A stretch of 64,000 nucleotides of DNA. It comes from CAIWHR01 sp963717695. Its GTDB lineage: Bacteria; Pseudomonadota; Gammaproteobacteria; Burkholderiales; Casimicrobiaceae. Position numbers and translations under genes: made by a program. Under the pieces are notes generated by a model. That model searched no databases and was not told where the DNA came from. It saw only the letters and a program-made list of their open reading frames with translations. The DNA lies in contig CAVQWR010000007.1 of NCBI GenBank assembly GCA_963717695.1, positions 186,001-250,000 on the forward strand. The letters run 5' to 3'. Below, in pieces: positions 53,848 through 62,966 of the stretch. Within the stretch, counting starts at the first letter, position 1; the number at the start of each line of letters is the position of its first letter.

Positions 53848-55121
53848 CGGTTTCGCTGTCGCGCCGCCGGATCGTTCGGTGGCTCGCGCTCCCTGCGGCT
53901 TCCCTCTTGGCGCCGTCGATGGCGCGGGCCGCGGCACGCGTTGCCTCGGCGCGCCTGTGGCCTGCGCAGGAATACACGCGCATCATTCTCGAAGGACCGT
54001 CCCCGATCGCCTACCAGCTGTCGACGCTGCGCGATCCGCATCGCCTGGTGCTCGATCTCGACGGCGTCGAGCTCACTCCCGAGCTCGCGCAGCTGCCCGC
54101 AAAGCTGCACGCGTCGGATCCGTACATCGCCGCGATCCGCATCGGCCAGAAAGGCGCGTCGGGCGTGCGGATCGTGTTCGATCTCAAGGCGATGGTCGAG
54201 CCGCAGGTCTTCGCGCTGGCGCCCGTCGCCGACTTCGGCCACCGCGTGATCCTCGACCTCTACCCGCTGACGCCGGTCGATCCGATGATGGCGCTGCTGT
54301 CGGAGCCGCGCCCCGAATCGCCGGTCGCCGCGCCGGCGGGGAACGCAGCGCCGGCGGCGTCGAGCGCACCGGCGAAATCGGCGCGCGCGCCGCTGCGAGC
54401 GGGCACGGGACGTCGACCGATCATCATCGCCATCGATCCCGGCCACGGCGGCGAGGACCCCGGCGCGATCGGGCCGCGCGGGACCTTCGAGAAGAACGTC
54501 GCGCTCGCGATCGGCAGAAAATTGAAGCGCATGATCGACGGCGATCGCGACATGCGCGCGATGCTCACCCGGGACGACGACTATTTCGTGCCGCTGGCGA
54601 CGCGGGTGCAGAAGGCGAGGCAGGTGCAGGCGGACCTGTTCGTTTCCGTGCACGCCGACGCGTTCCGGGTGTCGACGGCGCGCGGCTCTTCCGTGTTCGC
54701 GCTGTCCGAGCACGGCGCCACCAGCGCCGCGGCGAGCTGGCTCGCGCAGAAGGAGAATTCCGCCGACCTCATCGGCGGAGTCAATCTCGACATGCGCGAC
54801 CGCGTCGTCGCGCACACGATGCTCGACATGCTGCAGAGCGCGCAGATCAACGACAGCCTCAAGGCGGGCCGCCAGGTCCTGGACGGCATCGGCTCGGTGA
54901 ACGCGCTGCACAAGGCGGCGGTCGAGCAGGCGGGGTTCGCGGTGCTGAAGGCCCCCGACATTCCGTCGATCCTGGTCGAGACGGCGTTCATCTCGAATCC
55001 CGACGAGGAGCTGAAGCTCCGCAGCGATCGGCACCAGACGCGCTTCGCCGAGTCGATGCACGACGGCATCCGCCGCTACTTCGCACAGAATCCGCCGCTG
55101 GCGCGCACGCGCACCGGCTAG
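53796..55121 (+). CDS. amiC: N-acetylmuramoyl-L-alanine amidase AmiC-type with AMIN domain
   Basis: A 441-aa periplasmic amidase that splits septal peptidoglycan during division. A Tat-like signal (LSRRRIVRWLALPAASLL) leads to an AMIN domain (about residues 50-155) and an Amidase_3 domain opening IIIAIDPGHGGEDPGAIG. Zinc ligands include the His of DPGHGG, Glu in TFEKNVALAIG and His in LFVSVHADAF, with the catalytic Glu in SILVETAFISN. It overlaps tsaE; the tsaE-amiC order is conserved. Confidence 0.94.
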   Translation: MPERDDGRTGAARGAALTVSLSRRRIVRWLALPAASLLAPSMARAAARVASARLWPAQEYTRIILEGPSPIAYQLSTLRDPHRLVLDLDGVELTPELAQLPAKLHASDPYIAAIRIGQKGASGVRIVFDLKAMVEPQVFALAPVADFGHRVILDLYPLTPVDPMMALLSEPRPESPVAAPAGNAAPAASSAPAKSARAPLRAGTGRRPIIIAIDPGHGGEDPGAIGPRGTFEKNVALAIGRKLKRMIDGDRDMRAMLTRDDDYFVPLATRVQKARQVQADLFVSVHADAFRVSTARGSSVFALSEHGATSAAASWLAQKENSADLIGGVNLDMRDRVVAHTMLDMLQSAQINDSLKAGRQVLDGIGSVNALHKAAVEQAGFAVLKAPDIPSILVETAFISNPDEELKLRSDRHQTRFAESMHDGIRRYFAQNPPLARTRTG

Positions 55122-55127
55122 CGCGGC

Positions 55128-55856
55128 TCAGAACTCGTATTCGGTCTGCAGCCGGAAATTGTAGTCCGGCGACGCCTTCGTCACGCCGAACAGGAACGCG
55201 GCGTTGTAGACCATCGCCTGGCCGCCGCCAAGCTTGTGCTTTCCGAAGATCGCGGGGCCGAGGCGATGGCTCTGCTCGTCGGTCGGGTCGAGATGGTCGG
55301 CCCGGCCCATTTCGCCGAATCCCTGCGCGCCGAAGTCGAGTGCTTCCATCCAGCGATATCTCACCTGCCACTGATAGCGAAGGTAGGTGCCGTTGCCTTC
55401 GACCGCGCGCGAGACGTTCGCGAGCAACGGATTGAAGTTGACCTGGATGCGGTCAAACTCCGTCTGGAACAGCGGGCCAAACTGGAATTCGTTGCCCTCG
55501 GTCCGATCGTGCGGCAGCTCGAATTCCGCGAGAAAACCGACGTCGATCGGATACTTCCCCATTTCCGTGAGGAGGAACTTGTTCTCCCATTCGAATGCAT
55601 CGAACGCGGACCGCGAGCCCTCGCGCATTCCCTTGAGGTAGAACTCGGTGAACCACCACTCCGTGACGCCATACCCGACGCCGAGGCTCGCTCCCTGCGC
55701 GGTGGGCTCGTCCTTCTTCGTCGCGACGCCGTACTTGAAGTCGATTTCCTTTTCGCCGTAGGTCACGTCGGGCGTGGAGACGTAGTCGTCGGGGTCGGCG
55801 AGAGCGCTGCCCGCGGCGAGGGTCAGAGAAAGTGCCAGTACGCAACGCAATTTCAA
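55128..55856 (-). CDS. Exported protein of the FTR1 iron operon, probable outer-membrane barrel
   Basis: A 242-aa protein: signal peptide (LRCVLALSLTLAAGSALA), then alternating amphipathic strands (VGYGVTEWWFTEFYLKG, YNFRLQTEYEF), as in small outer-membrane barrels. The start is TTG at 55856, overlapping the FTR1 stop (TTGA) and preceded by GAAAGG. It is third in the cupredoxin-FTR1 operon, so it may aid iron passage across the outer membrane. That role is inferred from context. Confidence 0.75.
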   Translation of the reverse strand: MKLRCVLALSLTLAAGSALADPDDYVSTPDVTYGEKEIDFKYGVATKKDEPTAQGASLGVGYGVTEWWFTEFYLKGMREGSRSAFDAFEWENKFLLTEMGKYPIDVGFLAEFELPHDRTEGNEFQFGPLFQTEFDRIQVNFNPLLANVSRAVEGNGTYLRYQWQVRYRWMEALDFGAQGFGEMGRADHLDPTDEQSHRLGPAIFGKHKLGGGQAMVYNAAFLFGVTKASPDYNFRLQTEYEF

Positions 55857-56689
55857 GATGCACCTTTCACGGGTTTTGCGTGTGGAGCGGATTTGGCGAC
55901 GAGCACCATTCCAGTCGCGATCACGACCAGCACGGCGACATAGAAGACGATCTGCATGCCGGCCGGACGCGCGTCGTAGCCGACGAGGCTGTGCAGCAGC
56001 GTGCCGGTGACCGAAGACTGCGGGAGCACGCCGGACGTGTCCCAGAGCGGCGACGCAAGGCTCGGCAGCAGGTCGGCCTGGACGAGGAAGCGCGCCGCCT
56101 GCGACGCCATCCCCGCCGCAAGGAACAGCACGAGCACGCCCGTCGCCGTGAAGAACCAGCGCAAGGGAATGCGCAGCAGCCCGGCATAGACGAGATAGCC
56201 GACCGCAATGCCCGCGAAGATTCCCGCGATGCCGCCGGCCAGCATCGACATTGCGCCTCCGCCTTCCGAGGCGGCAATGCCATAGAGGAAGAGCACGGTC
56301 TCGGAACCCTCGCGCAGCACCGCGAGCCCGACGACGACCAGCAGCACCGAGCATTCGCGGCGGCCGTCCCGGATCGCGTGACCCACGCCGCGCGCATTCG
56401 CGGCGAGGGCGGCGCCGTGCGAGGACATCCACAGGTTGTGCCAGCCCAGCATCACGACCGCGACGCCGAGGATCGCGGCGTTGAAGTACTCCTGTCCCAT
56501 GCCGCTCGCGAGCTCCGCGATGCGGTCGGTGCCGAGCGCGACGAGCGCCGCGCCGGCGAGGCCCGCGGCGATCCCGCCGGCAAGCCACCGGTTTCGGCCG
56601 GGAATCGTCCGCGTCGCCGCGGCGACGATCCCGACGATGAGCGCGGCCTCGAGCACTTCACGGAATACGATGATGGCAGTGGCGAACAT
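55853..56689 (-). CDS. FTR1-family high-affinity iron permease
   Basis: A 278-aa membrane protein with seven predicted helices. It carries the two REXXE iron-binding motifs of the FTR1/EfeU family: REVLE at residues 10-14 and REGSE about residue 125. Length and N-terminus (MFATAIIVFREVLEAALIVG) fit. The upstream cupredoxin gene and Fur box indicate iron-regulated uptake, similar to FtrABCD or EfeUOB systems. Confidence 0.93.
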   Translation of the reverse strand: MFATAIIVFREVLEAALIVGIVAAATRTIPGRNRWLAGGIAAGLAGAALVALGTDRIAELASGMGQEYFNAAILGVAVVMLGWHNLWMSSHGAALAANARGVGHAIRDGRRECSVLLVVVGLAVLREGSETVLFLYGIAASEGGGAMSMLAGGIAGIFAGIAVGYLVYAGLLRIPLRWFFTATGVLVLFLAAGMASQAARFLVQADLLPSLASPLWDTSGVLPQSSVTGTLLHSLVGYDARPAGMQIVFYVAVLVVIATGMVLVAKSAPHAKPVKGAS

Positions 56690-56705
56690 GGCGGCTCCGA
56701 TCTCG

Positions 56706-57032
56706 CTACTTGGCGACGATGACGCCCTTGGCGGTCGCTTCGTTGAATTCGCCCACGAAAGGATAGCGGCCCGGCGTGAGCGGCCCGATCCAGATCGTCG
56801 CGGTCGACTTGCCCGCGATCACCTTCTCGCGATTGAGTTCGTGGCTTTCGAATTCCTCGGGGGTCGCATCGCGGTTCTCGACGACGAGCTTGATCTTCTT
56901 CCCGGCGGGCACCACGACCTCGGCGGGGATGAAGCGATGGTCCTGGATGACCAGGCTGACCGCCTCGTCGTCGGCGAATGCCGGGGTGGCGGCGAAGGCG
57001 AGGAAAAGGGCGAGAGAGACGGCACGGAACAT
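56706..57032 (-). CDS. Cupredoxin-like periplasmic protein of the iron operon
   Basis: A 108-aa exported protein: signal peptide to about PAFADD, then a cupredoxin-like fold (VSLVIQDHRFIPAEVVVPAGKKIKLVVEN, SHELN, PGRYPFVGEF). Only some copper ligands are present (His of SHEL; no C-terminal Cys-His pair is seen), so it may bind iron or copper in the manner of EfeO/FtrB partners. It lies 16 bp before the FTR1 gene. A Fur box lies about 36 bp upstream of its start. Confidence 0.86.
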   Translation of the reverse strand: MFRAVSLALFLAFAATPAFADDEAVSLVIQDHRFIPAEVVVPAGKKIKLVVENRDATPEEFESHELNREKVIAGKSTATIWIGPLTPGRYPFVGEFNEATAKGVIVAK

Positions 57033-57067
57033 AGGGGCTTTCGGTCAGGTCGGTCGGTAATGTAAAT

Positions 57068-57086
57068 GATAATGATTCGCATTACC
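57068..57086 (-). promoter_or_regulatory. Fur box
   Basis: The plus-strand sequence GATAATGATTCGCATTACC fits the 19-bp Fur consensus GATAATGATTATCATTATC at most positions. It sits just upstream of the cupredoxin-FTR1 operon on the minus strand, so iron repression by Fur is expected. Confidence 0.8.
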
Positions 57087-57142
57087 AATTGCAAGCCCTT
57101 CATCCGTTTCTCGCGCCCAGGTGTGTCCTTTCCGTCCCTTTT

Positions 57143-58243
57143 TCAGCGGCCTTTCGCGAGCGCGGCGGGGTCGAATGCGCCCGCCTGTGCTCGGAGCTCG
57201 CGTTCCGAGGCTTCGACGTCGGCGACCGACTGGATCCGGCGCCGTTCGCCGCACGCCTCTTCGATCATCCACGCGTTGATGGCGGGGGAGAAATGGTAGA
57301 GGTCGGTGTAGTTGTCGAGATCGTGCGTCACGACCGCGGCGGGCTGGAGATCGACGATCCGGACGTTGCGAAGGTCGTGCGTCGCCGCCTGAACGTATCG
57401 CTTGAACGCGAGCGCCGTGTCGAGCTGGCGCCGCTGTACATAGTCGGCCCAGACGACGATCGAGTACGGCGGCCAGACGATGTCGAACTCGGTTTCCGGA
57501 TGCGCGTCGATCAATGGCAGCAGGTTGTGGGCAAAGCTTTCCCGCATGACGGCGAGGTCGAGCGGCGCCTGCGGGAACTGCCGGTTGAGATCGTGCAGGT
57601 CGAGCCCGCGCACGACCTCGCTTCGCCCGAAGTGCTTCTGGTCCGCCCACCACCACGGGGCATCGGCGTCGCTGCGAAACGGCTCGGACGTGTCGCCCCG
57701 GACGATGCGCCACGACTTCACGAGCACGCCCCACGACAGGAGGTACGGTGCATCGTTGAACGGATTCGCGTCGTAGAGATAGGCGGGCAGGGGGCCCGCC
57801 AGCGGGTGGCGGGCTTCCGGTGCAAAGTCGTAGCCGGCGAAGTCGACGACCACGATCGCGCGCTTCAGCGCATGCGTCGCAAAGGCCGTGCGCAGGACGA
57901 GCCCCTGTTCGTATCCCGCGAGTCCGGGCATCGCGGCATTGAGCCCCGTTCCGCCGCACGCCGTACCGATCGTCGAGTTGCGCGTGTTCTCGACGATCGA
58001 CGACCCCGTCAGCAGCGTGTCGTAGCGCGCATTCCGCACGATCCCCGGGACGACGAAGCGATGCAGCAAGCGGTAGTAGCGGGGCGGATAGCGCTCCGCC
58101 ATCCGGAAGTGCTGGAAGGGATCGACCCACCAGTTGAACGTTCCGACGGCGATCAGCAGCGCAATCGCGGCGCCGAGCACGGCTGCGAACCAGCGCGCGG
58201 CGGATTGCGCCGGCAGCGACGTCGGTGGAGCGGGATCGGGCAT
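57143..58243 (-). CDS. SGNH-like membrane-anchored partner of MBOAT acyltransferase
   Basis: A 366-aa protein: one N-terminal helix (about residues 17-37), then a periplasmic domain with LLTGSSIVENTR, similar to the GSS nucleophile region of AlgJ/AlgX-type SGNH proteins, and a C-terminal DLYHFSPAINAWMIEE with Asp and His in the right order (DXXHF). It follows the MBOAT gene directly on the same strand, as acyltransferase partners do. It probably receives or transfers the acyl group onto an exported glycan. The family is assigned by motif and context. Confidence 0.75.
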   Translation of the reverse strand: MPDPAPPTSLPAQSAARWFAAVLGAAIALLIAVGTFNWWVDPFQHFRMAERYPPRYYRLLHRFVVPGIVRNARYDTLLTGSSIVENTRNSTIGTACGGTGLNAAMPGLAGYEQGLVLRTAFATHALKRAIVVVDFAGYDFAPEARHPLAGPLPAYLYDANPFNDAPYLLSWGVLVKSWRIVRGDTSEPFRSDADAPWWWADQKHFGRSEVVRGLDLHDLNRQFPQAPLDLAVMRESFAHNLLPLIDAHPETEFDIVWPPYSIVVWADYVQRRQLDTALAFKRYVQAATHDLRNVRIVDLQPAAVVTHDLDNYTDLYHFSPAINAWMIEEACGERRRIQSVADVEASERELRAQAGAFDPAALAKGR

Positions 58244-58244
58244 C

Positions 58245-59664
58245 TCAGAAGTTGAAGTACAGGAACGGGGTCACGCGCGCGAGCTGCAGCACACAGACGG
58301 GAATCGCGGCGGCAACAAGCACGCCGTTGGCGAGCCTCGGCCGGAATCGCGCGACCATCGCGTTGGAATTCGCGCGCAGGAATACGACGCAGAGCCCGGC
58401 GAGGGCGGGCGCCAGCACCAGGGATTGCGGGAAGCTTTCATCGCTGCGCAAGCCCGGCGGCGACGCCCGCAAGCCACGTCCCGGTCGTCGCGATGGCGAC
58501 GCCATTGAGGCCCGCCATCGCTCGGAGCATCGTCAGCGCATCGTCGAACGACGTCGCGCGGAAGAACACCCAGGCAATGCTGACGAAGAGGAACGTGACG
58601 GCCCACGCCACGGCCCGCGGCAACGGGATCCCGCGGCGCGCCCACAGCCGGCACACCACGAGCGCGACGCCGTGGAGCGCGCCCCAGATGACGAAGCTCC
58701 ACGCCGCACCGTGCCAGAGCCCACCCAGAAGGAAGGTCGCCAGCAGGTTCACCGCCGTTCTCGCTTCGCCGTGACGATTGCCGCCCAGCGGGATGTACAG
58801 GTATTCGCGGAGAAAGCGCGACAGCGTGATGTGCCAGCGGTGCCAGAATTCGCGAATGTCGGTCGAGCGGTACGGCGAGTCGAAATTGATCGGCATCCGG
58901 ATGTTGAACATCCGCGCCGCGCCGAGCGCCATGTCGGTGTAGCCCGAGAAATCGAAATAGATCTGCATCGTGTAGGCGAGCACCGCGATCCACGCAGCAG
59001 GTGCCGACAGCGCGCCGGCGGCGCCGAAACCGGCGTCGGCGATCGGCGCGAACGTGTCGGCGATCAGCACCTTCTTCACGAGCCCGATCGTCAGCAGGAA
59101 GAGGCCGGACGCGAGATTCGCGGCCTGCGGCCGCTTGTTCGAGCGCTCCGCGAACTGCGGCATCATCTCGCTGTGATGCAGGATCGGCCCGGCGAGCAGG
59201 TGCGGAAAGAACGTGACGAAGAGCGCGTAGTTCCCGAACGCGGGCTCCTGCGCCCTGCGGCGATGGACGTCGACGAGGTAGGCGATCTGGGTGAACGTGA
59301 AGAAGCTGATCCCGAGCGGCAGCACGATGTGCAGCATTTGCGGCGCGCCGCCGGTCAGGCGCGCGGCATTGGCGAGGAAGAAATCGGCGTACTTGAACAC
59401 GCCGAGAAGACCGAGGTTCAGCGCGATGCCGGCCGACAGCAGCGGACGCGACGGCCGTCGCTGCAACGCGAGCGCGATCGCGAAATTCACGCCGATGCTT
59501 CCGAGTATGAGCGGCAGGTAGCGCCAATCCCACCAGCCATAGAACACGAGCGAGGCGAACGTCAGCCATGCCTGCGCGAGGCGCGGCCGCGCCCCGAGCG
59601 CGAAGAACCCGACGAGCGCCGCCGGCAGGAACCACAGCAGGTAGTCGTAGCTGTTGAAAAGCAT
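58245..59664 (-). CDS. MBOAT-family O-acyltransferase, AlgI-like (single-base frameshift)
   Basis: A membrane-bound acyltransferase of about 472 aa that moves acyl groups (often acetyl) to secreted polysaccharides. The N-terminus MLFNSYDYLLWFLPAAL and core blocks FFPHLLAGPILHHSEMMPQF and YFDFSGYTDMALGAA are AlgI-like; the catalytic His lies in GGLWHGAAWSFVIWGALHG. Frames join at CCC 58453-58455 (one extra G on the coding strand), giving AAGLRSDESFPQSLVL. The C-terminal part ends TPFLYFNF. The next gene starts 2 bp later. Confidence 0.87.
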
Positions 59665-59773
59665 GAAGTGGGGCCGCAGGGGAGGGCGTGCGCCGCGAGG
59701 GGGTGCGGCCGGCGCATATGTTAACCTGCGCATCAGCGCGCCGCCGCCCGACTGTGCGGTGCGACATCGTCCG

Positions 59774-60280
59774 ATGATCCGATTCTTCGCCGTCTTCGTC
59801 GCCCTGCAGGCCGGTTTGTTCGCCGCCGAGCTCACGCCGTGGGCGCAGGACTATTTCGTCGTGCCCTGGACCAACACGCTGGCCGCCATCAGCGCGTGGC
59901 TCGTCACGCTCGTCGATCCGAACGTTGCCGCCGCCGGAAAGGTCCTGCGAAGCACGACCAACGGCTTCGCCGTCTCGATCGAGTCGGGCTGCAATGGCGT
60001 CGAGGCCACGATCGTGCTGGTCGCGGCGATACTCGCGTTCCCGGCCCCGTGGAAGCGCCGCCTGATCGGCCTTGCTGTCGGCATCGTCGCCGTGCAGGGC
60101 CTCAACATCGTCCGCGTCATCAGCCTGTTCTATCTCGGCCAGTGGGACCTGCGCGTGTTCGAGTGGGCGCACCTCTATGTGTGGCAGGCCCTCATCATGC
60201 TGGATGTCCTGGTCGTCTGGCTCGTGTGGGTGCGCACGCTGCCGGCACCGGCGCGCGCCCCGCTGCCTGCGCCGGGGTGA
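59774..60280 (+). CDS. xrtH: Exosortase H (XrtH)
   Basis: A 168-aa polytopic cysteine transpeptidase-like protein that is thought to process IPTLXXWG-CTERM-type sorting signals. The catalytic Cys is in ESGCNGVEA (C73), the Arg in NIVRVISL (R114) and the His in EWAHLYVWQ (H133). The short length is typical of XrtH. The next gene overlaps by GTGA and is the expected partner. No CTERM-tailed substrate is encoded in this window. Confidence 0.88.
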   Translation: MIRFFAVFVALQAGLFAAELTPWAQDYFVVPWTNTLAAISAWLVTLVDPNVAAAGKVLRSTTNGFAVSIESGCNGVEATIVLVAAILAFPAPWKRRLIGLAVGIVAVQGLNIVRVISLFYLGQWDLRVFEWAHLYVWQALIMLDVLVVWLVWVRTLPAPARAPLPAPG

Positions 60281-60855
60281 GGGTCGTGGCGAGCCCGCTC
60301 ACCCGTTTCCTCGTGAAGGTGTTCGCGTGGCTTCCGCTCGCGTTCGCCGCGTGGTATTTCGCGGCGCCCGTGCTGCTGTGGCCGGTGAAGCTGCTGCTCG
60401 AGCTCGTCGCACGCGTGGGATTCGCCGACATCGTGAAGACCGTCGAGCAGAATGCGGCCACGTTCACGTTCGTCACGCTGCTGAAGCCCGGCGATGTCAC
60501 GGGCAAGGCGACCGAGCTCGTGGTCGACGTCGACGGGCTCTTGTATTCGTTCGGTCTGCCGCTGTTCGCAGCGCTGGTGGTCGCCGCGCGCACGCCGCGC
60601 TGGGGACGCGTGCTGGTGCTGGGATATGCGGTCATGGTCCCGTTCATCGCCTTCGGCGTGTTCGCCGACTTCCTGAAGGACGTCGCGATCGGGGCGGGCC
60701 CGCTCGTCGCGTCGCAGACGGGATTCGTCGCATGGCAGCGTGAGGTGATTGCCTTTTCCTATCAGATCGGCGCGCTGATCCTGCCGACGATCGTGCCCGC
60801 CGTGGCGTGGCTCCTCACGCACCGCGCCTTTCTCGAACGGATGCGTACGACCTGA
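60277..60855 (+). CDS. Exosortase H-associated membrane protein
   Basis: A 192-aa membrane protein beginning with GTG at 60277, overlapping the exosortase stop by four bases. A helix near residues 13-33 is followed by a periplasmic part (FADIVKTVEQNAATFTFVTLLKPGDVTGKATELVVDVDGLLYSFGLPLFAAL) and three more helices. Members of this family occur only beside xrtH (TIGR04178-type). It is probably a partner for substrate handling; the mechanism is unknown. Confidence 0.82.
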   Translation: MRVVASPLTRFLVKVFAWLPLAFAAWYFAAPVLLWPVKLLLELVARVGFADIVKTVEQNAATFTFVTLLKPGDVTGKATELVVDVDGLLYSFGLPLFAALVVAARTPRWGRVLVLGYAVMVPFIAFGVFADFLKDVAIGAGPLVASQTGFVAWQREVIAFSYQIGALILPTIVPAVAWLLTHRAFLERMRTT

Positions 60856-60901
60856 CCGCGGTGCCGCCCGCCAGGGCTGCGCACCGCGCCGCCGTGGCCC
60901 G

Positions 60902-61303
60902 CTAGACGATCTCGTGACCCGCGGCGTCGAGCGCCGCCAGCGCCGCATTGCGCTGCGCCGTTGGAATCAGCACGTAATCGGTGTCGTAGGTGGCGAGCAC
61001 GAACACGGAAACGTGCGCCGCGGCCAGCGGTCCGGTGATCGAGGACAGCACGCCGGTCTGGTCGAGCGGGACCGGGCCCTCGACACGCAGCGCGCGCCAT
61101 CCGCGGCTCGCCTGCACATCGGTCGGGACGGCGACTTCGGGGCAGACGATCGACAGCTCGTCGGGCGTACATGTCACCGACCAGTGGGTGGCGGTCGTCG
61201 CCCAGCCGGGCACGCCGGCGTCGGGCGCCAGCCGGCAGATCGCAATCGGTTCCGGCATCAGCACGAGGCGCAGCCCGCGGCGCCGGCTCATGAAGCTCAT
61301 CAC
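60902..61303 (-). CDS. ACT-domain protein
   Basis: A 133-aa protein with a CASTOR/ACT-type domain pair: THWSVTCTPDELSIVCPE, then a C-terminal ACT-like unit with GPVPLDQTGVLSSITGPLAAAHVSVFVLATYDTDYVL. Such proteins bind amino acids. It overlaps the upstream acyl-CoA synthetase by four bases, so the genes are coupled. Ligand unknown. Confidence 0.85.
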   Translation of the reverse strand: MMSFMSRRRGLRLVLMPEPIAICRLAPDAGVPGWATTATHWSVTCTPDELSIVCPEVAVPTDVQASRGWRALRVEGPVPLDQTGVLSSITGPLAAAHVSVFVLATYDTDYVLIPTAQRNAALAALDAAGHEIV

Positions 61304-62954
61304 GATGCGGCGGCCTTGCGTTCGCGCTCGCGCTCGCGCAACACGCGCCGCTGCACCTTGCCGGTGGTCGTCATCGGCAGAGCTTCGATGAACTCGATCT
61401 CCTTGGGGTATTCGTACGGGGCGAGGAACCTGCGCACGTGCTGCTGCAGGCTGTCCTCAAGCTCCTTCGAGGGCGCGTGACCCGCGGCAAGCACGACAAA
61501 GGCCTTGACGATGTTGCCGCGCGTTTCGTCGGGCGACGGCACCACGGCGGCATTGGCGACCGCCGGATGCCGGACGAGGCAGTTCTCGATCTCGGACGGC
61601 CCGATGCGATAGCCCGCCGCCTTGAACATGTCGTCGGCGCGTCCCTGATACCAGAGGTAGCCGTCGGCGTCGCGGCGGGCAAGGTCGCCGGTGCGGCACC
61701 AGTCGCCGGTGAATTTCTTCGCCGTGCCTTCCGGATTGCCGTCGTAGCCGAGGAAGAACACCGGATCGGGCGTGCCGTCAGGAGCGATCCGGTTGACGGC
61801 GACCTCGCCGGTCGCATCGTCCGGCACTTCGCTGCCGTCGTCGTCGATCACCGCGATGCGATGGCCCGGATAGGCGCGCCCCATCGACCCCGGCTTCGCG
61901 GGCCAGAGCGTGTGCGAGTTGCCGACGATGTAGTTCATCTCGGTCTGGCCGAACATCTCGTTGATGGTGACGCCGAGCGCGTCGCGCGCCCATTCGAACA
62001 CCGCGGTGCCGACCGCTTCGCCGGCGCTCATGATGCTGCGCAGGTTGACGTCGAAGCGCTCGCGCGGGCGCGGGCACGCCTTCATCATCATCTTGAGCGC
62101 CGTCGGGAACAGGAACGAGTTGCGGATGCCGTATTTCTCGATCAGCGCGAACGCGCGCTCGGGGTCGAAGCGGCCGCGATAGCCGACGATCGGCTGGCCG
62201 AAATAGAGCGCGGGCAGCAGCGCGTCCATGAGGCCGCCGGTCCACGCCCAGTCGGCGGGCGACCAGAAGAGATCGCCTTCGCGCGGATAGCCGTCGTGCG
62301 AATGCGTGAACCCCGGAAGGTTGCCGATGAGGCAGCGGTGCGGCATCAGCGCGCCTTTCGGCGGGCCCGTGGTGCCGCTCGTGTAGACAAGGATTGCGGG
62401 ATCGCGCGGCTGCCGTCGCGACGGGCGTGAAACGCGACGCGGCGCGCTCCTGCAGCGTGGCGAATGGCGTGACGCCGGTTTCGCGCGCGCCGGCGACGCC
62501 GATCACGGCGATGAGGTCCGGGCATTCGCCGCGCACCGCGACGACGTTCGGCAGCGACTGCGGGTCGGCGAACGCCACCCTGGCGCGCGAATTCTGCAGC
62601 CGGAAAGCGAGCGCCTCCGGGCCGAACAGGAACGACAGCGGCACCGCGACCGCGCCCGAGGCGGTACACGGCGATGTGCGCGACGACGGTCTCCATGCGC
62701 TGCGGCAGGATCAGCGCGACGCGGTCGCCGCGGCAGACGCCCAGTGCCGTCAGCGCATTCGCGAGGCGATTCGCGCGTTGCTCCAGATCCCAGAACGTGT
62801 ACGCGGCGCATTCGCCCGACTCGTCCTCCCAGTAGAGCGCGAAGCGGGCGCGGTCGGACGCCCAGCGTCCGCAGCACGCCGCGCCGATGTTGAACGCGGC
62901 CGGCACGTCCCAGCGGTATGCGGCGTGGAGCGCGGCGTATTGGTCCGACGCCAT
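61300..62954 (-). CDS. Acyl-CoA synthetase (AMP-forming), two single-base frameshifts
   Basis: An adenylate-forming acid:CoA ligase of about 550 aa. After correction the order is YTFWDLEQRANRLANAL, RLGAVAVPLSFLFGPEALAFRL, LVYTSGTTGPPKG (ATP loop), FGQTEMNYIVG, and the C-terminal DDMFKAAGYRIGPSEIE with GKVQRRVLRE (catalytic Lys region). Frame changes are at CCC 62655-62657 and CC 62413-62414, each fixed by removing one G on the coding strand. Length and motifs fit acetyl/propionyl- or medium-chain-type synthetases; the substrate is undecided. Confidence 0.87.
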
Positions 62955-62966
62955 CGGGGCGCGGCG

